Positions 13,678 to 20,683 of a stretch of 20,683 nt of DNA are shown piece after piece. Positions within the stretch are counted from its first letter, which is position 1; the number at the start of each line of letters is the position of its first letter. A program made the translations under genes and the position numbers. The notes under the pieces are model-generated. The model searched no databases. It saw nothing but the letters and a program-made list of their open reading frames with translations, and had not been told where the DNA came from. Where the stretch lies: contig JACPTH010000249.1 of assembly GCA_016192885.1 (NCBI GenBank), positions 1 through 20,683 on the forward strand, written 5' to 3'. Origin of the DNA: a bacterium. GTDB taxonomy: Bacteria; Muiribacteriota; Ozemobacteria; Ozemobacterales; Ozemobacteraceae.

Positions 13678-15939
13678 TCATACGGTTTTGGCGGGCTTTC
13701 CTACCTCATAGCTCGCTCGATTTAGAGCCGCAACATTTACCCGATTTCGACCGGTATTTTTTGCCCGATAAAGCGCTTCATCGGCCAATTTAATTAGCTC
13801 TTCAGTGGAGTTTGCCTCGTGCTCGGGGAAAGACGCAATTCCAATGCTAATTGTTACTCTTAAATCTTCTCGCGACTGGTCGATTCTAGGTAAATGCAAT
13901 GTTTCCACGGATTTTCGAATTCGATCCGCAACCAGAAGCCCGCCATTAAGATCTGTTTCCGGAAGAATGATGCTAAACTCCTCTCCGCCGTAACGGGCGG
14001 GGATATCCATTTCCCGCAACGATCGTTTTACCGCCCCCGCGACTTCTTTTAACACCAAATCGCCTTGTTGATGGCCATGCCGGTCATTAAAGAGCTTGAA
14101 ATGATCTATATCAGTCATCAAAAGGGTAAAACTGTGCTTAAATCGCCTGGCCCGCTTATATTCCTGATCGATGTAAATTTGAAAATATCGTCGTACAAAA
14201 AGGCGGGTGAGAAGGTCTACGGTAGCAAGATTGTACAATCTTGCGTTTTCAAGCGCGGTTGCGGAAATGCTTAGCAAAGTTGACCAAAACTTTTCACGGG
14301 CGGTCGAGAAAAGTTCGGGTTTCGATTGTTTCACGAGAATCGCCCCCCATAGATAAGGTCCTCTCGTCAAAGGTAAAAAATGGGAAAACCATAAACAGTC
14401 TGGATCGTGAATTATCGCTCGACCGGAAAAAAGCTTTCCTATGTTGGCGGAAACCGCCTGTTCGTAAAGTATGATTCCGATGTTTTCCCCCTCAAAACCT
14501 TCAGATGCGATTGTTTGTAATGGTTCTCCTTCCAGGGTTTGGGAAACGATCAGCCCTCTGGAACCATTCCCTAATTCCAAAAATGTTTTTAAAACCTCGC
14601 GGCTTAAAATATCCATATCAAGCAAAGAGGCAAACCTTGTTCCGGCAGCTTGAAGGGTCGAAAGGTCCAAAACTTTTTGATCGAGGGAGCGGTTTAGAAC
14701 TTCAAGTTCCGAACTACTTTCCTTCAGCGTTTGATAAGCCGATTTCAAGCGGGAAAACATTCCCCAAAAACTTAGGATCGTGAATTGAGAAACCATCAGC
14801 AGGCTTGGAGTCAGCATTTCCAACACAAAATTCCCTTTTAAAAACAAAACGATGGAAACAAAGTTGTAAGAAAAAACGGTAAAAAGAATCGCAAGAACCG
14901 CTTGAAACGGCTTAAGGTTCGTAAGAATAAACACTATCAAAATCGATAGGGTGAACAAAATTGCCAAATTGGGAAATGGTTCAATATTAAATAGATGGTT
15001 TTCCGATAATAGGTTTTGAATTAGATTTGCTTGGATCATAACTCCCGGCATTTCACCGTATGGTGTTAGCTTTATATCTGATAAACCGGTAGCGCTTGGC
15101 CCAATAAGAATTACCTTCTCTTTAAAAAAACTCGGATCCAGTAATCCATTAACTAAATCGGAATACGGAAGAACCGGAAAAACGCCGGAAGTTGCGTCGC
15201 CAAGAAAGTTGACAAGATAAGAAGGTTTAAAATCAACCTCGAAATCCTGAAATGAAAAATTAGGGACGCTTACCAATGGAATAACTTTCTCTCCAAGCAA
15301 AAGCCTATCCTGCGTAAAACGCGAGCTCAGTCCGAGTTCCGCCTGAGCGGCCGCAAGGCATAAGGAAGGTTGGTTCTTTTTATTAACCGGAATTCCTAAC
15401 GGAAGCCTTCTAACAATTCCGTCGGGATTTAAATTTCGGTAGTCAAAATTGATAAATCCTAACCCAAGAGCCACGGATGCAAGAGAGTCAAAGGGTTTCC
15501 TTAACTCCATTATCTTTAACGGGCGAAATCCTGGATCATTAAAGACGTTAACTTGAGAAATAAACGTTGGGAGCAAAACACGTGAAAACTCTTTGCAAGA
15601 GGCGACAAATTCATCATCCCCGGTCGAATCTACCTTGGATTTTTCAGGGAAGAGAACATCGAAAATAATTAGGGATGCGCCGGCTTTCCTGAGAAAGTCT
15701 ACCGCTTTGGCGTGATATGACCTGGGCCATGGCCATTTTCCAAGTTTTTCAATGCAATCATCGCTAATATCAAGAATGATTAATCGGGTTGAAGGCCTTT
15801 GAGGCGGTCTTAGTTGAAACCTTAAATCAAGGGTCTTTAACTCCAAGCCATCGTTAAACCCCAAGAATGTGAAAATAGCGAAAAAAAAGAAAATCCCAAT
15901 GGATAATCTTGCTTCAGGACCCCAAAAAAATTTTTTCAT
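13678..15939 (-). CDS. CHASE2-GAF-GGDEF diguanylate cyclase
   Basis: Counting from the ATG at 15939 (753 residues), there is an N-terminal helix (about 10-28), a periplasmic CHASE2 sensor domain (about 30-310, with typical DLRFQLRPPQRP and KVILIGPSATGLSD), three closely packed helices (about 322-394), a GAF-like domain (about 425-570), and a GGDEF domain (about 575-735). The active-site motif is RYGGEEF (GGEEF 651-655), so c-di-GMP synthesis is expected. An intact inhibitory I-site RxxD (REMD, 642-645) sits five residues before it, so product inhibition is likely. A TTG at 15963 would add 8 residues; I prefer the ATG, preceded by the purine-rich AGAGAAAG, but this is not decisive. It lies between pseudopilin genes and a HAMP adenylate cyclase, all on one strand, linking c-di-GMP and cAMP signalling in one locus. 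Confidence 0.92.
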   Translation of the reverse strand: MKKFFWGPEARLSIGIFFFFAIFTFLGFNDGLELKTLDLRFQLRPPQRPSTRLIILDISDDCIEKLGKWPWPRSYHAKAVDFLRKAGASLIIFDVLFPEKSKVDSTGDDEFVASCKEFSRVLLPTFISQVNVFNDPGFRPLKIMELRKPFDSLASVALGLGFINFDYRNLNPDGIVRRLPLGIPVNKKNQPSLCLAAAQAELGLSSRFTQDRLLLGEKVIPLVSVPNFSFQDFEVDFKPSYLVNFLGDATSGVFPVLPYSDLVNGLLDPSFFKEKVILIGPSATGLSDIKLTPYGEMPGVMIQANLIQNLLSENHLFNIEPFPNLAILFTLSILIVFILTNLKPFQAVLAILFTVFSYNFVSIVLFLKGNFVLEMLTPSLLMVSQFTILSFWGMFSRLKSAYQTLKESSSELEVLNRSLDQKVLDLSTLQAAGTRFASLLDMDILSREVLKTFLELGNGSRGLIVSQTLEGEPLQTIASEGFEGENIGIILYEQAVSANIGKLFSGRAIIHDPDCLWFSHFLPLTRGPYLWGAILVKQSKPELFSTAREKFWSTLLSISATALENARLYNLATVDLLTRLFVRRYFQIYIDQEYKRARRFKHSFTLLMTDIDHFKLFNDRHGHQQGDLVLKEVAGAVKRSLREMDIPARYGGEEFSIILPETDLNGGLLVADRIRKSVETLHLPRIDQSREDLRVTISIGIASFPEHEANSTEELIKLADEALYRAKNTGRNRVNVAALNRASYEVGKPAKTV

Positions 15940-16052
15940 CTTTCTCTTTTCTACGGTGTGCAAAAGCTGAGAAAAACCCTACTTGAGTATGATCGGAACG
16001 AATGTGAAAAAATACAACATTGTAAAATATTAGCTATTAGCGTTGGGCATTC

Positions 16053-16099
16053 AAAAAAATCGGTTGAGAATCCTCACGCTTATCACTCCGTGGTTAAGC
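16053..16099 (-). terminator. Weak candidate terminator after the pseudopilin operon
   Basis: On the minus strand, after the stop at 16119, there is a hairpin with arms at 16078-16082 and 16095-16099 (GCTTA/TAAGC). A second small stem follows at 16065-16068 and 16073-16076, then a run of seven T. Stems are short, so termination would be inefficient. The 179-base gap to the diguanylate cyclase gene could equally be read through. Confidence 0.3.
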
Positions 16100-16118
16100 T
16101 GATAGCCGAACGCTTCCT

Positions 16119-18428
16119 TTAAAAATTGTCGAATTCTTTTTTTGTTGCAGTGTCTTCCCGAAAGGTCAGAAGGTTGAACACGAAAGGAAGAGCTTTAGGT
16201 TGATATGCCCCTCCCGTAAGACTCGGATCCCAAATTCTGCGACGCAAAAAAGCTGTCCCTGAAAAATTTCCGGAAATGAAGTATTTCGGTTCTCCGGTTG
16301 CGATACGAATTTCCGAGCCATAAACCCGTTCGATTATAAACCTTGGGGGCTTTAAATATTCCAGGATGTTGTCGGTATTCGCAGGAGCGTTTCCTATTTC
16401 GTCAAAAACTTTTTGATTTCCGTTGGCGGCTTTCCATGTGGCCGACCTTCTAGTTGTACTTACCAAGGAGGCATTAATGGTAATTTCGGGCGAAAAAATT
16501 CCCAACTTTTTTGGAGAGCTATCAAAGTTTTTTTGCGCCTCATCAAAAAGAGGATTTATTAAACCCATTGGCCCCATCGAAGCCGAAGGACCTTCAGCTT
16601 CCTCTTTTATCGCTTGTTTCCAGGCCATTTCAAAAATACGATCAAGTTCATCGCGTGAAAGATTTCCGTCATCACGAAAGGAATGAACTATTTCCCACGT
16701 AATTTTTTTTCGAAATGCTGAATCTTTTATTCCAAAGTGAGGTTTTCCATCGGATTTTGGGGTAAAAAAACCTTTAATGTCGATCACTTTGTTTTCATAA
16801 TTCGGGTCTCCATCCGGAGCTGTCGGCAGGTCTTTATACAAGGAAAAAATTACCGTAAACCTAGCGCCTCCGCTGGTGTTTAAACCGAATATTCCTTGCC
16901 GTTTCGAGGGATCCATGGGGCAAAGATTCTCCCTGGTTTCATCCTCAATCGCCGTAGAAACAGGCCATAAAGCCTTTGCCAGACAGGTCATGAAGAAAGG
17001 CTTGGCTTCATTTTTTAGGAACAACGTCGGCCGCGAAACATCGATTAAGATTCTCTCCATCGACATCAGCAAAGCCCCAATTTTATAATTCCCCTTTCCG
17101 TTGATGGGGGCCTTTGGATAAAAACTTTTGTAATTTTGGAACTTTGAATCGGGATAATCTTGGGCTTTTTCGGGGTTCTGGTTGAAATCCCCTCCGATCA
17201 CCAAGTCTTTTTCGCAAAAAATAGTCGTCGTTCGATCAGGGCAACCCCAAACTCGAAGCGGAACCTTCGAGTAAAGCAAAAGTTTTTCACCCTTCACCGC
17301 TTTTATTTCGGGCGGGTCGTCGGACCCCGTAGGAGGAGGAATTGGATTATCTTCATCACCCGGGTCGCCGTCATCCGGCGGAGGGGTGTCAGAATCGGTT
17401 TGCCCGACCCGAAACTCCCCAAAATCAATATCGTAATAATCGGTCCCGGTGTCATAAGGATTCTTCCATGCGCTCTTCTTAAACGTGGCTGTTTCAATTA
17501 TCAAACCTCCCCCATTCTTCTTTTTGGCTTTGGCGAGAATGTCTTCCTTGGGAAGATGAGTTAGCTTGATTGAGTGCCCTCCATGAGATCCATCAACTAT
17601 AAACCCATCATATGGGTTAAACTTGAGGTAATTTGTAGAATCATTATATTTTGTAACGGTAATTTCGTTATTGTTTGCGAATTTTACGGGCGTGTCTTTA
17701 AAGGCTTGAATCATTCCGGGAGTTTCAATTTTCTCCATTTCGGACAATTGAGAACCTTCATCTTTCCCGTTAAGCGCGCTAAAGGTTATCCATTGATACC
17801 CATACAACCTTCCGGTGGAAAAAACATTCTTGGATTTTTCATAAGGCCCCAGGGCAATATCAAGCATTTCCCCGTCATAAAGGAGATATTCCGAAATAGG
17901 GCTCCTTTTTTCAACAAGCGCGGAAACCCTTCTGTATGAGTCATCTTCAGGGTGCTTTTCATCGCCTACGTGCGCCATTACTTCCACGCGAACAAACATT
18001 TGACTTTCTCTAAGCGTTTTAGTTTTCTTCAAATTTTTCCCAAGAATTTTCGCAATATGAGCTTTAAATTGGCCGAATTGCGTTCCGCCGCCATAAACTC
18101 CTTCTTTTACGCCGGAAACGTAAAGGTCGGCCCCGATAGATTTAATTGATGATTCGCGCTTTTTTATGGGTTTTACCCATGGCGGGTCGGAAATAGGCTT
18201 ATACAAATCATGAGTGTGATAATCATTATCGATTCTAAATTCAGCAAAAATACAGTTTAAACCTGTTTCACCAACCGTTGTTGCCAGAAAATCCCGGCCG
18301 CTCTTTGACATTAGGGTTAAGTATCCTTGCCTAAGTCTTCCAATCATCATGAGAAAAATACTTAAAACCGCGGCAAAAACAATTACTATTACGAATGGCG
18401 AACCCCTGCGAAAGCGAAGAAAACTCAT
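16119..18428 (-). CDS. Very large GspK/PilX-like pseudopilin-associated protein
   Basis: Counted from the ATG at 18428 this is 769 residues. It begins MSFLRFRRG, then a hydrophobic helix (SPFVIVIVFAAVLSIFLMMIG), then a long extracytoplasmic part. The basic, Gly-ended leader followed directly by the helix is prepilin-like. If cleavage falls after the Gly, position +5 is not Glu, as in GspK. It is third in the order of type II secretion minor pseudopilins, after I- and J-like genes, where gspK normally sits; GspK is usually about 300-350 residues, so this one is over twice as long. Residues about 344-373 are a Pro/Asp/Gly-rich linker dividing two large regions. The upstream stop and this ATG overlap as ATGA; GGAGG is 13 bases upstream. 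An alternative ATG at 18467 would add 13 residues and overlap the previous gene by 43 bases. I recognise no catalytic domain. Confidence 0.7.
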   Translation of the reverse strand: MSFLRFRRGSPFVIVIVFAAVLSIFLMMIGRLRQGYLTLMSKSGRDFLATTVGETGLNCIFAEFRIDNDYHTHDLYKPISDPPWVKPIKKRESSIKSIGADLYVSGVKEGVYGGGTQFGQFKAHIAKILGKNLKKTKTLRESQMFVRVEVMAHVGDEKHPEDDSYRRVSALVEKRSPISEYLLYDGEMLDIALGPYEKSKNVFSTGRLYGYQWITFSALNGKDEGSQLSEMEKIETPGMIQAFKDTPVKFANNNEITVTKYNDSTNYLKFNPYDGFIVDGSHGGHSIKLTHLPKEDILAKAKKKNGGGLIIETATFKKSAWKNPYDTGTDYYDIDFGEFRVGQTDSDTPPPDDGDPGDEDNPIPPPTGSDDPPEIKAVKGEKLLLYSKVPLRVWGCPDRTTTIFCEKDLVIGGDFNQNPEKAQDYPDSKFQNYKSFYPKAPINGKGNYKIGALLMSMERILIDVSRPTLFLKNEAKPFFMTCLAKALWPVSTAIEDETRENLCPMDPSKRQGIFGLNTSGGARFTVIFSLYKDLPTAPDGDPNYENKVIDIKGFFTPKSDGKPHFGIKDSAFRKKITWEIVHSFRDDGNLSRDELDRIFEMAWKQAIKEEAEGPSASMGPMGLINPLFDEAQKNFDSSPKKLGIFSPEITINASLVSTTRRSATWKAANGNQKVFDEIGNAPANTDNILEYLKPPRFIIERVYGSEIRIATGEPKYFISGNFSGTAFLRRRIWDPSLTGGAYQPKALPFVFNLLTFREDTATKKEFDNF

Positions 18429-19150
18429 GGATTGCTGAAAACCTCCTTTCCCCGCTTGTAAAAGCATGTCGTCATTGAAATATCATAAACATTCCCTAAT
18501 TCACGCGGATTTTGCCTCCCCCTTTCCAGGGTAACCCGAAGGTGAACGAGATTATTTCCCGAACCTGTTTCATAAGATGGAAGCAAATCTAAAATACGAT
18601 CATCTTTCTTTTTAATGTCTTGATATGGCATGGATTTTCTATAAACTCGAAAAATTACGAGGTCCCTGATGCAGTCGGAAACTTCAACTTTATGGAACTC
18701 TTTTTGCCCAGGAGAATCCTCGATGTATTCGGTCCTGATGAGCTTGTATAGCTTAATGGTCGGGGCTTTAGGGTCGGAATATTGATTAAGTTCGTATACG
18801 ACCTCCCTTTGTTTACCCCCCAAACCTTGAGATTCGTTCGGGGTCGCGAAGGGGTCGATTTCCCGCTTAATTAGCCTCAAAGTTTCCCCCGGTTTGGTGA
18901 TTTGAATTGAAGCGGAACCAAGATTGATTGGTACCGGAAAAATAATTTGGGTTGACTCCCTAATGTCGTTTGTAAGGTTCGAAATAATTTTCCTGAAAAG
19001 GTCGTTGACTTTCATCATTTCAACTGATTGGGTTACCATGCGGGCTTGAGAAAAGAAAACTTTGTGTACTCCCCAAAGAATGAGACAAGCTAACCCCGAG
19101 ACAATGATAACTTCAACCAAGGTAAAACCTAGAGGCGTTCTTTTAATCAT
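18425..19150 (-). CDS. GspJ/PilW-like minor pseudopilin
   Basis: This 241-residue protein starts MIKRTPLGFTLVEVIIVSGLA, a textbook type IV prepilin signal: a short basic leader ending in G8, F9 at +1, and E13 at +5, followed by a hydrophobic helix. Prepilin peptidase should cut between G8 and F9. The rest is a soluble globular domain with a pattern (LFRKIISNLTNDIRES near 46-61) typical of GspJ/PilW minor pseudopilins. These sit at the tip of secretion pseudopili or type IV pili. It starts 9 bases after the I-like gene stops and overlaps the next gene as ATGA, so the three genes form a tightly coupled operon. Whether they serve secretion or pili is not decidable here. Confidence 0.86.
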   Translation of the reverse strand: MIKRTPLGFTLVEVIIVSGLACLILWGVHKVFFSQARMVTQSVEMMKVNDLFRKIISNLTNDIRESTQIIFPVPINLGSASIQITKPGETLRLIKREIDPFATPNESQGLGGKQREVVYELNQYSDPKAPTIKLYKLIRTEYIEDSPGQKEFHKVEVSDCIRDLVIFRVYRKSMPYQDIKKKDDRILDLLPSYETGSGNNLVHLRVTLERGRQNPRELGNVYDISMTTCFYKRGKEVFSNP

Positions 19151-19159
19151 CCGTTTAAT

Positions 19160-19654
19160 CTAGTTCAAATTCGCTATAGTGGTCGTTAATTCGTAAGAAA
19201 GGTTTCCGCCCTCTGGGGAGACCCATTTCACGATAACTCTTACGAACTTTAGCCCAAGCGGAGTTTCAATGTTAGGGGCGGAAGGGACATCAATAACTTC
19301 AACGCTTCTATCAAAATTTACCGGGCCTGCCATGAATTTTGGATCGTAAAGGTCAAATTTTCCCAAACTTGAATTTAGATCCTTTTCGACGCTGACTTCC
19401 TTTGCGTCGGCATCGTCAATCGTCGAAAAAGGGGCGGATCTTAACACTTCAATGGCTTGTTGAGCCAGGGCTACGGCAATTTCATTATCTTTCATTTTCT
19501 TTGTAGAACGAAGCCCTGAAGTCAACACTACCCCAAGGGAAAAAAGAATTGAAATCAATAAAATTGTAACTAGGAGTTCGGGCAAGGTGAATCCAAATTT
19601 TTTCTCAAAAACCCTTAATTCGAGAAAAAAAGAAAGCGTTTTGCCAAATTGCAC
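19160..19654 (-). CDS. GspI/PilV-like minor pseudopilin
   Basis: This 164-residue protein carries the prepilin motif GFTLPELLVTIL, with G21, F22 at +1 and E26 at +5, then a hydrophobic helix to about residue 45. The following stretch AVALAQQAIEVLRSAPF (81-97 region) is typical of GspI/PilV proteins. The start is a GTG at 19654, with GAGG about 10 bases upstream. No in-frame ATG, GTG or TTG lies closer to the motif, so the leader is unusually long (21 residues) compared with the usual 6-10. It is the first of three adjacent pseudopilin-like genes in the I-J-K order of type II secretion. No major pilin or H-type gene precedes it; the divergent cupin gene does. Confidence 0.84.
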   Translation of the reverse strand: MQFGKTLSFFLELRVFEKKFGFTLPELLVTILLISILFSLGVVLTSGLRSTKKMKDNEIAVALAQQAIEVLRSAPFSTIDDADAKEVSVEKDLNSSLGKFDLYDPKFMAGPVNFDRSVEVIDVPSAPNIETPLGLKFVRVIVKWVSPEGGNLSYELTTTIANLN

Positions 19655-19833
19655 AAATTGGTTTCCTCAAAATGCTCGCGGTTTTTTATAAGAATAACAT
19701 ATCTAATATAGATCACGGTAAGTTTTTAGAAAGCATTTACTAAATGGTTGATTTTAAAGACGCTAATTGAGGTAGCCAAATAATCTAAGCTTTGATAACA
19801 TCCATGGATAAAGAAAATTTAAGGAGAAGGGAA
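19655..19833. other. Divergent intergenic region between the pseudopilin operon and the cupin gene
   Basis: This AT-rich gap of 179 bases must hold start signals for both directions. The clearest element is an inverted repeat ATCTA-ATA-TAGAT (19701-19713), which could be an operator. No convincing -35/-10 pair was found on either strand. Confidence 0.35.
19821..19826 (+). promoter_or_regulatory. Ribosome-binding site that fixes the cupin start
   Basis: AAGGAG lies 7 bases before the ATG at 19834. It argues against the in-frame TTG at 19792 as the start, since it would lie within the longer version. Confidence 0.8.
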
Positions 19834-20103
19834 ATGGAAAAAATCATCGTAAAAAAACCTACCAAAGACGATCTTCAGAAACTGGGAGTTAATAAATGGG
19901 AAATCTGGACATGCAATCCAAGCACCTTTGACTGGACTTATTCCGAAAAGGAAACTTGCTACCTGCTCGAAGGGAAGGTTACTGTAAAAACCCCAAGCGA
20001 GGAAACTTCTTTTGGGGCGGGCGATTTGGTTACATTTCCTAGCGGATTAAAATGTACATGGAAAGTTCAGGAATCCGTGAAGAAGCATTACCGCTTCGGT
20101 TAA
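19834..20103 (+). CDS. Small single-domain cupin (Cupin_3/DUF861-like)
   Basis: This 89-residue protein begins MEKIIVKKPT. The core YLLEGKVTVKTP followed by FGAGDLVTFPSGLKCTW and the end KHYRFG match the short Cupin_3 (DUF861) proteins related to the cupin domain of ureidoglycine aminohydrolase. This is a single beta-barrel without a signal peptide, so it is cytoplasmic. The usual two-His metal set of larger cupins is not evident, so catalysis is uncertain; many members of this small type have no known reaction. It lies 45 bases before a corA-like gene on the same strand, but the pairing may be accidental. Confidence 0.85.
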   Translation: MEKIIVKKPTKDDLQKLGVNKWEIWTCNPSTFDWTYSEKETCYLLEGKVTVKTPSEETSFGAGDLVTFPSGLKCTWKVQESVKKHYRFG

Positions 20104-20148
20104 CAATTTCGCGCCGTAGATTCCAATTAGATTTAGGAACCAAGCAAA

Positions 20149-20683
20149 ATGTCGGAAGCGGCTTTTTATCATATTTCCCAAGAGACGGGTTTAAAACAGA
20201 TTTCTTCGATTGATGAGGCGATAAAGAAAACCGGTCAGGGCGGTTACATGTGGTTTGATTTCGATAATCCAACCATTGAACAGATTTCACCGGTTATTGA
20301 GCCTCTTGGGATACATCCGTTATCTATCGAGGATTGTTTTGATGATAACCAGGTTCCCAAAATCGATCTTTTTCCAAAGCATTCGTTTTTTCTTTTCAAC
20401 AACTATTCTTACGATAAAAAACTATTTTCGGTTGATGAGATAGACTTTGTTTTGTCGTCAAATTACCTTTTGACCGTTCATGGATATAAAGCCGCTGACA
20501 AGGATTTTTTTAACAAACTTAGGGCTTACGTCGTCTCCGGGGCAAGCAAATCAAACCTCTCATCCGGACCTGATTTTTTGATGCATCTAATTTTAGATTT
20601 CATTGTCGATCACAAATTCGATGCCATTGAGATGTTGCAAGAGGAACTTGACGAAAAAGAAGAAATTATTCTGAATGGCGAAG
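20149..20683 (+). CDS. corA: CorA-type magnesium/cobalt transporter (N-terminal part, runs off the right edge)
   Basis: The frame is open from an ATG at 20149 to the edge (178 residues); AGGA lies 10 bases upstream. The visible part is the cytoplasmic domain of CorA. It shows a beta-rich start with WFDFDNPTIEQI, then LGIHPLSIEDCFDDNQVPKID (about 53-73), which matches the well-conserved LGLHPLAIED..N..QRPK block of CorA proteins. After it come FFLFNNYSY, DFVLSSNYLLTVHG, and the start of the long stalk helix (FLMHLILDFIVDHKFDAIEML). The membrane helices and GMN motif lie outside the window. It is probably a Mg2+ channel of the inner membrane. The family call is good; ion preference cannot be told. 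Confidence 0.85.
   Translation, partial: MSEAAFYHISQETGLKQISSIDEAIKKTGQGGYMWFDFDNPTIEQISPVIEPLGIHPLSIEDCFDDNQVPKIDLFPKHSFFLFNNYSYDKKLFSVDEIDFVLSSNYLLTVHGYKAADKDFFNKLRAYVVSGASKSNLSSGPDFLMHLILDFIVDHKFDAIEMLQEELDEKEEIILNGE

Noticed and set aside
17160..17564. Plus-strand open frame of 134 codons inside the large pseudopilin-like gene.
   Set aside because: It is a shadow of the minus-strand gene, with no ribosome-binding site and no recognisable domain.
1..20683. Looked for a defence system, prophage, transposon or CRISPR array.
   Set aside because: No transposase, integrase, nuclease, helicase or repeat-spacer pattern was seen; the genes present form ordinary chromosomal metabolic, motility and signalling groups.

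Overview
The window reads as chromosomal DNA from a Gram-negative, probably anaerobic bacterium, most likely from an uncultured or poorly studied lineage. The evidence is a tungsten-type aldehyde oxidoreductase with a polyferredoxin, type IV pilus/type II secretion parts, a FecR-domain exported protein, an exopolysaccharide chain-length protein, and several nucleotide second-messenger cyclases. The phylum cannot be fixed from the sequence. The gene mix is compatible with groups such as Riflebacteria or deltaproteobacteria-like lineages, but that is a guess. No rRNA, tRNA, CRISPR array, insertion sequence or phage gene is visible. No gene-free stretch exceeds 300 bases; the two longest gaps are about 180 bases each.

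Left part, 1-9699, all on the minus strand. Read in the direction of transcription it runs: polyferredoxin, tungsten aldehyde oxidoreductase (AOR), a ThiS/MoaD-like sulfur carrier, leucyl-tRNA synthetase (leuS), two tandem PilT-type ATPases, a soluble class III adenylate cyclase with a GAF-like domain and a C-terminal zinc ribbon, and a Wzz/GumC-type chain-length protein that runs off the left edge. leuS, both ATPases and the cyclase are separated by 3 to 6 bases or overlap by 7, so they are very probably one transcript. A candidate promoter precedes the polyferredoxin gene.

Middle part, 9814-11893, plus strand: a small three-helix membrane protein with two His-His pairs, then a secreted FecR-domain protein with a long helical tail.

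Right-middle part, 11918-19654, minus strand. In transcription order: three pseudopilin-like genes in the I-J-K order of type II secretion systems, the third being a very large K/PilX-like protein; then a CHASE2-GAF-GGDEF diguanylate cyclase; then a membrane-bound HAMP adenylate cyclase 17 bases downstream.

Right edge, plus strand: a small Cupin_3-type protein and the N-terminal part of a CorA-type magnesium transporter.

The strongest anomaly is in LeuRS. Its CP1 editing domain appears to lack, by a clean in-frame deletion of about 29 residues, the threonine-rich segment (consensus TTRPDT) that forms half of the proofreading site. The rest of the enzyme, including the second half of the editing site, looks intact. 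A second theme is the close linkage of cyclic-nucleotide and c-di-GMP synthesis to pilus/secretion genes.
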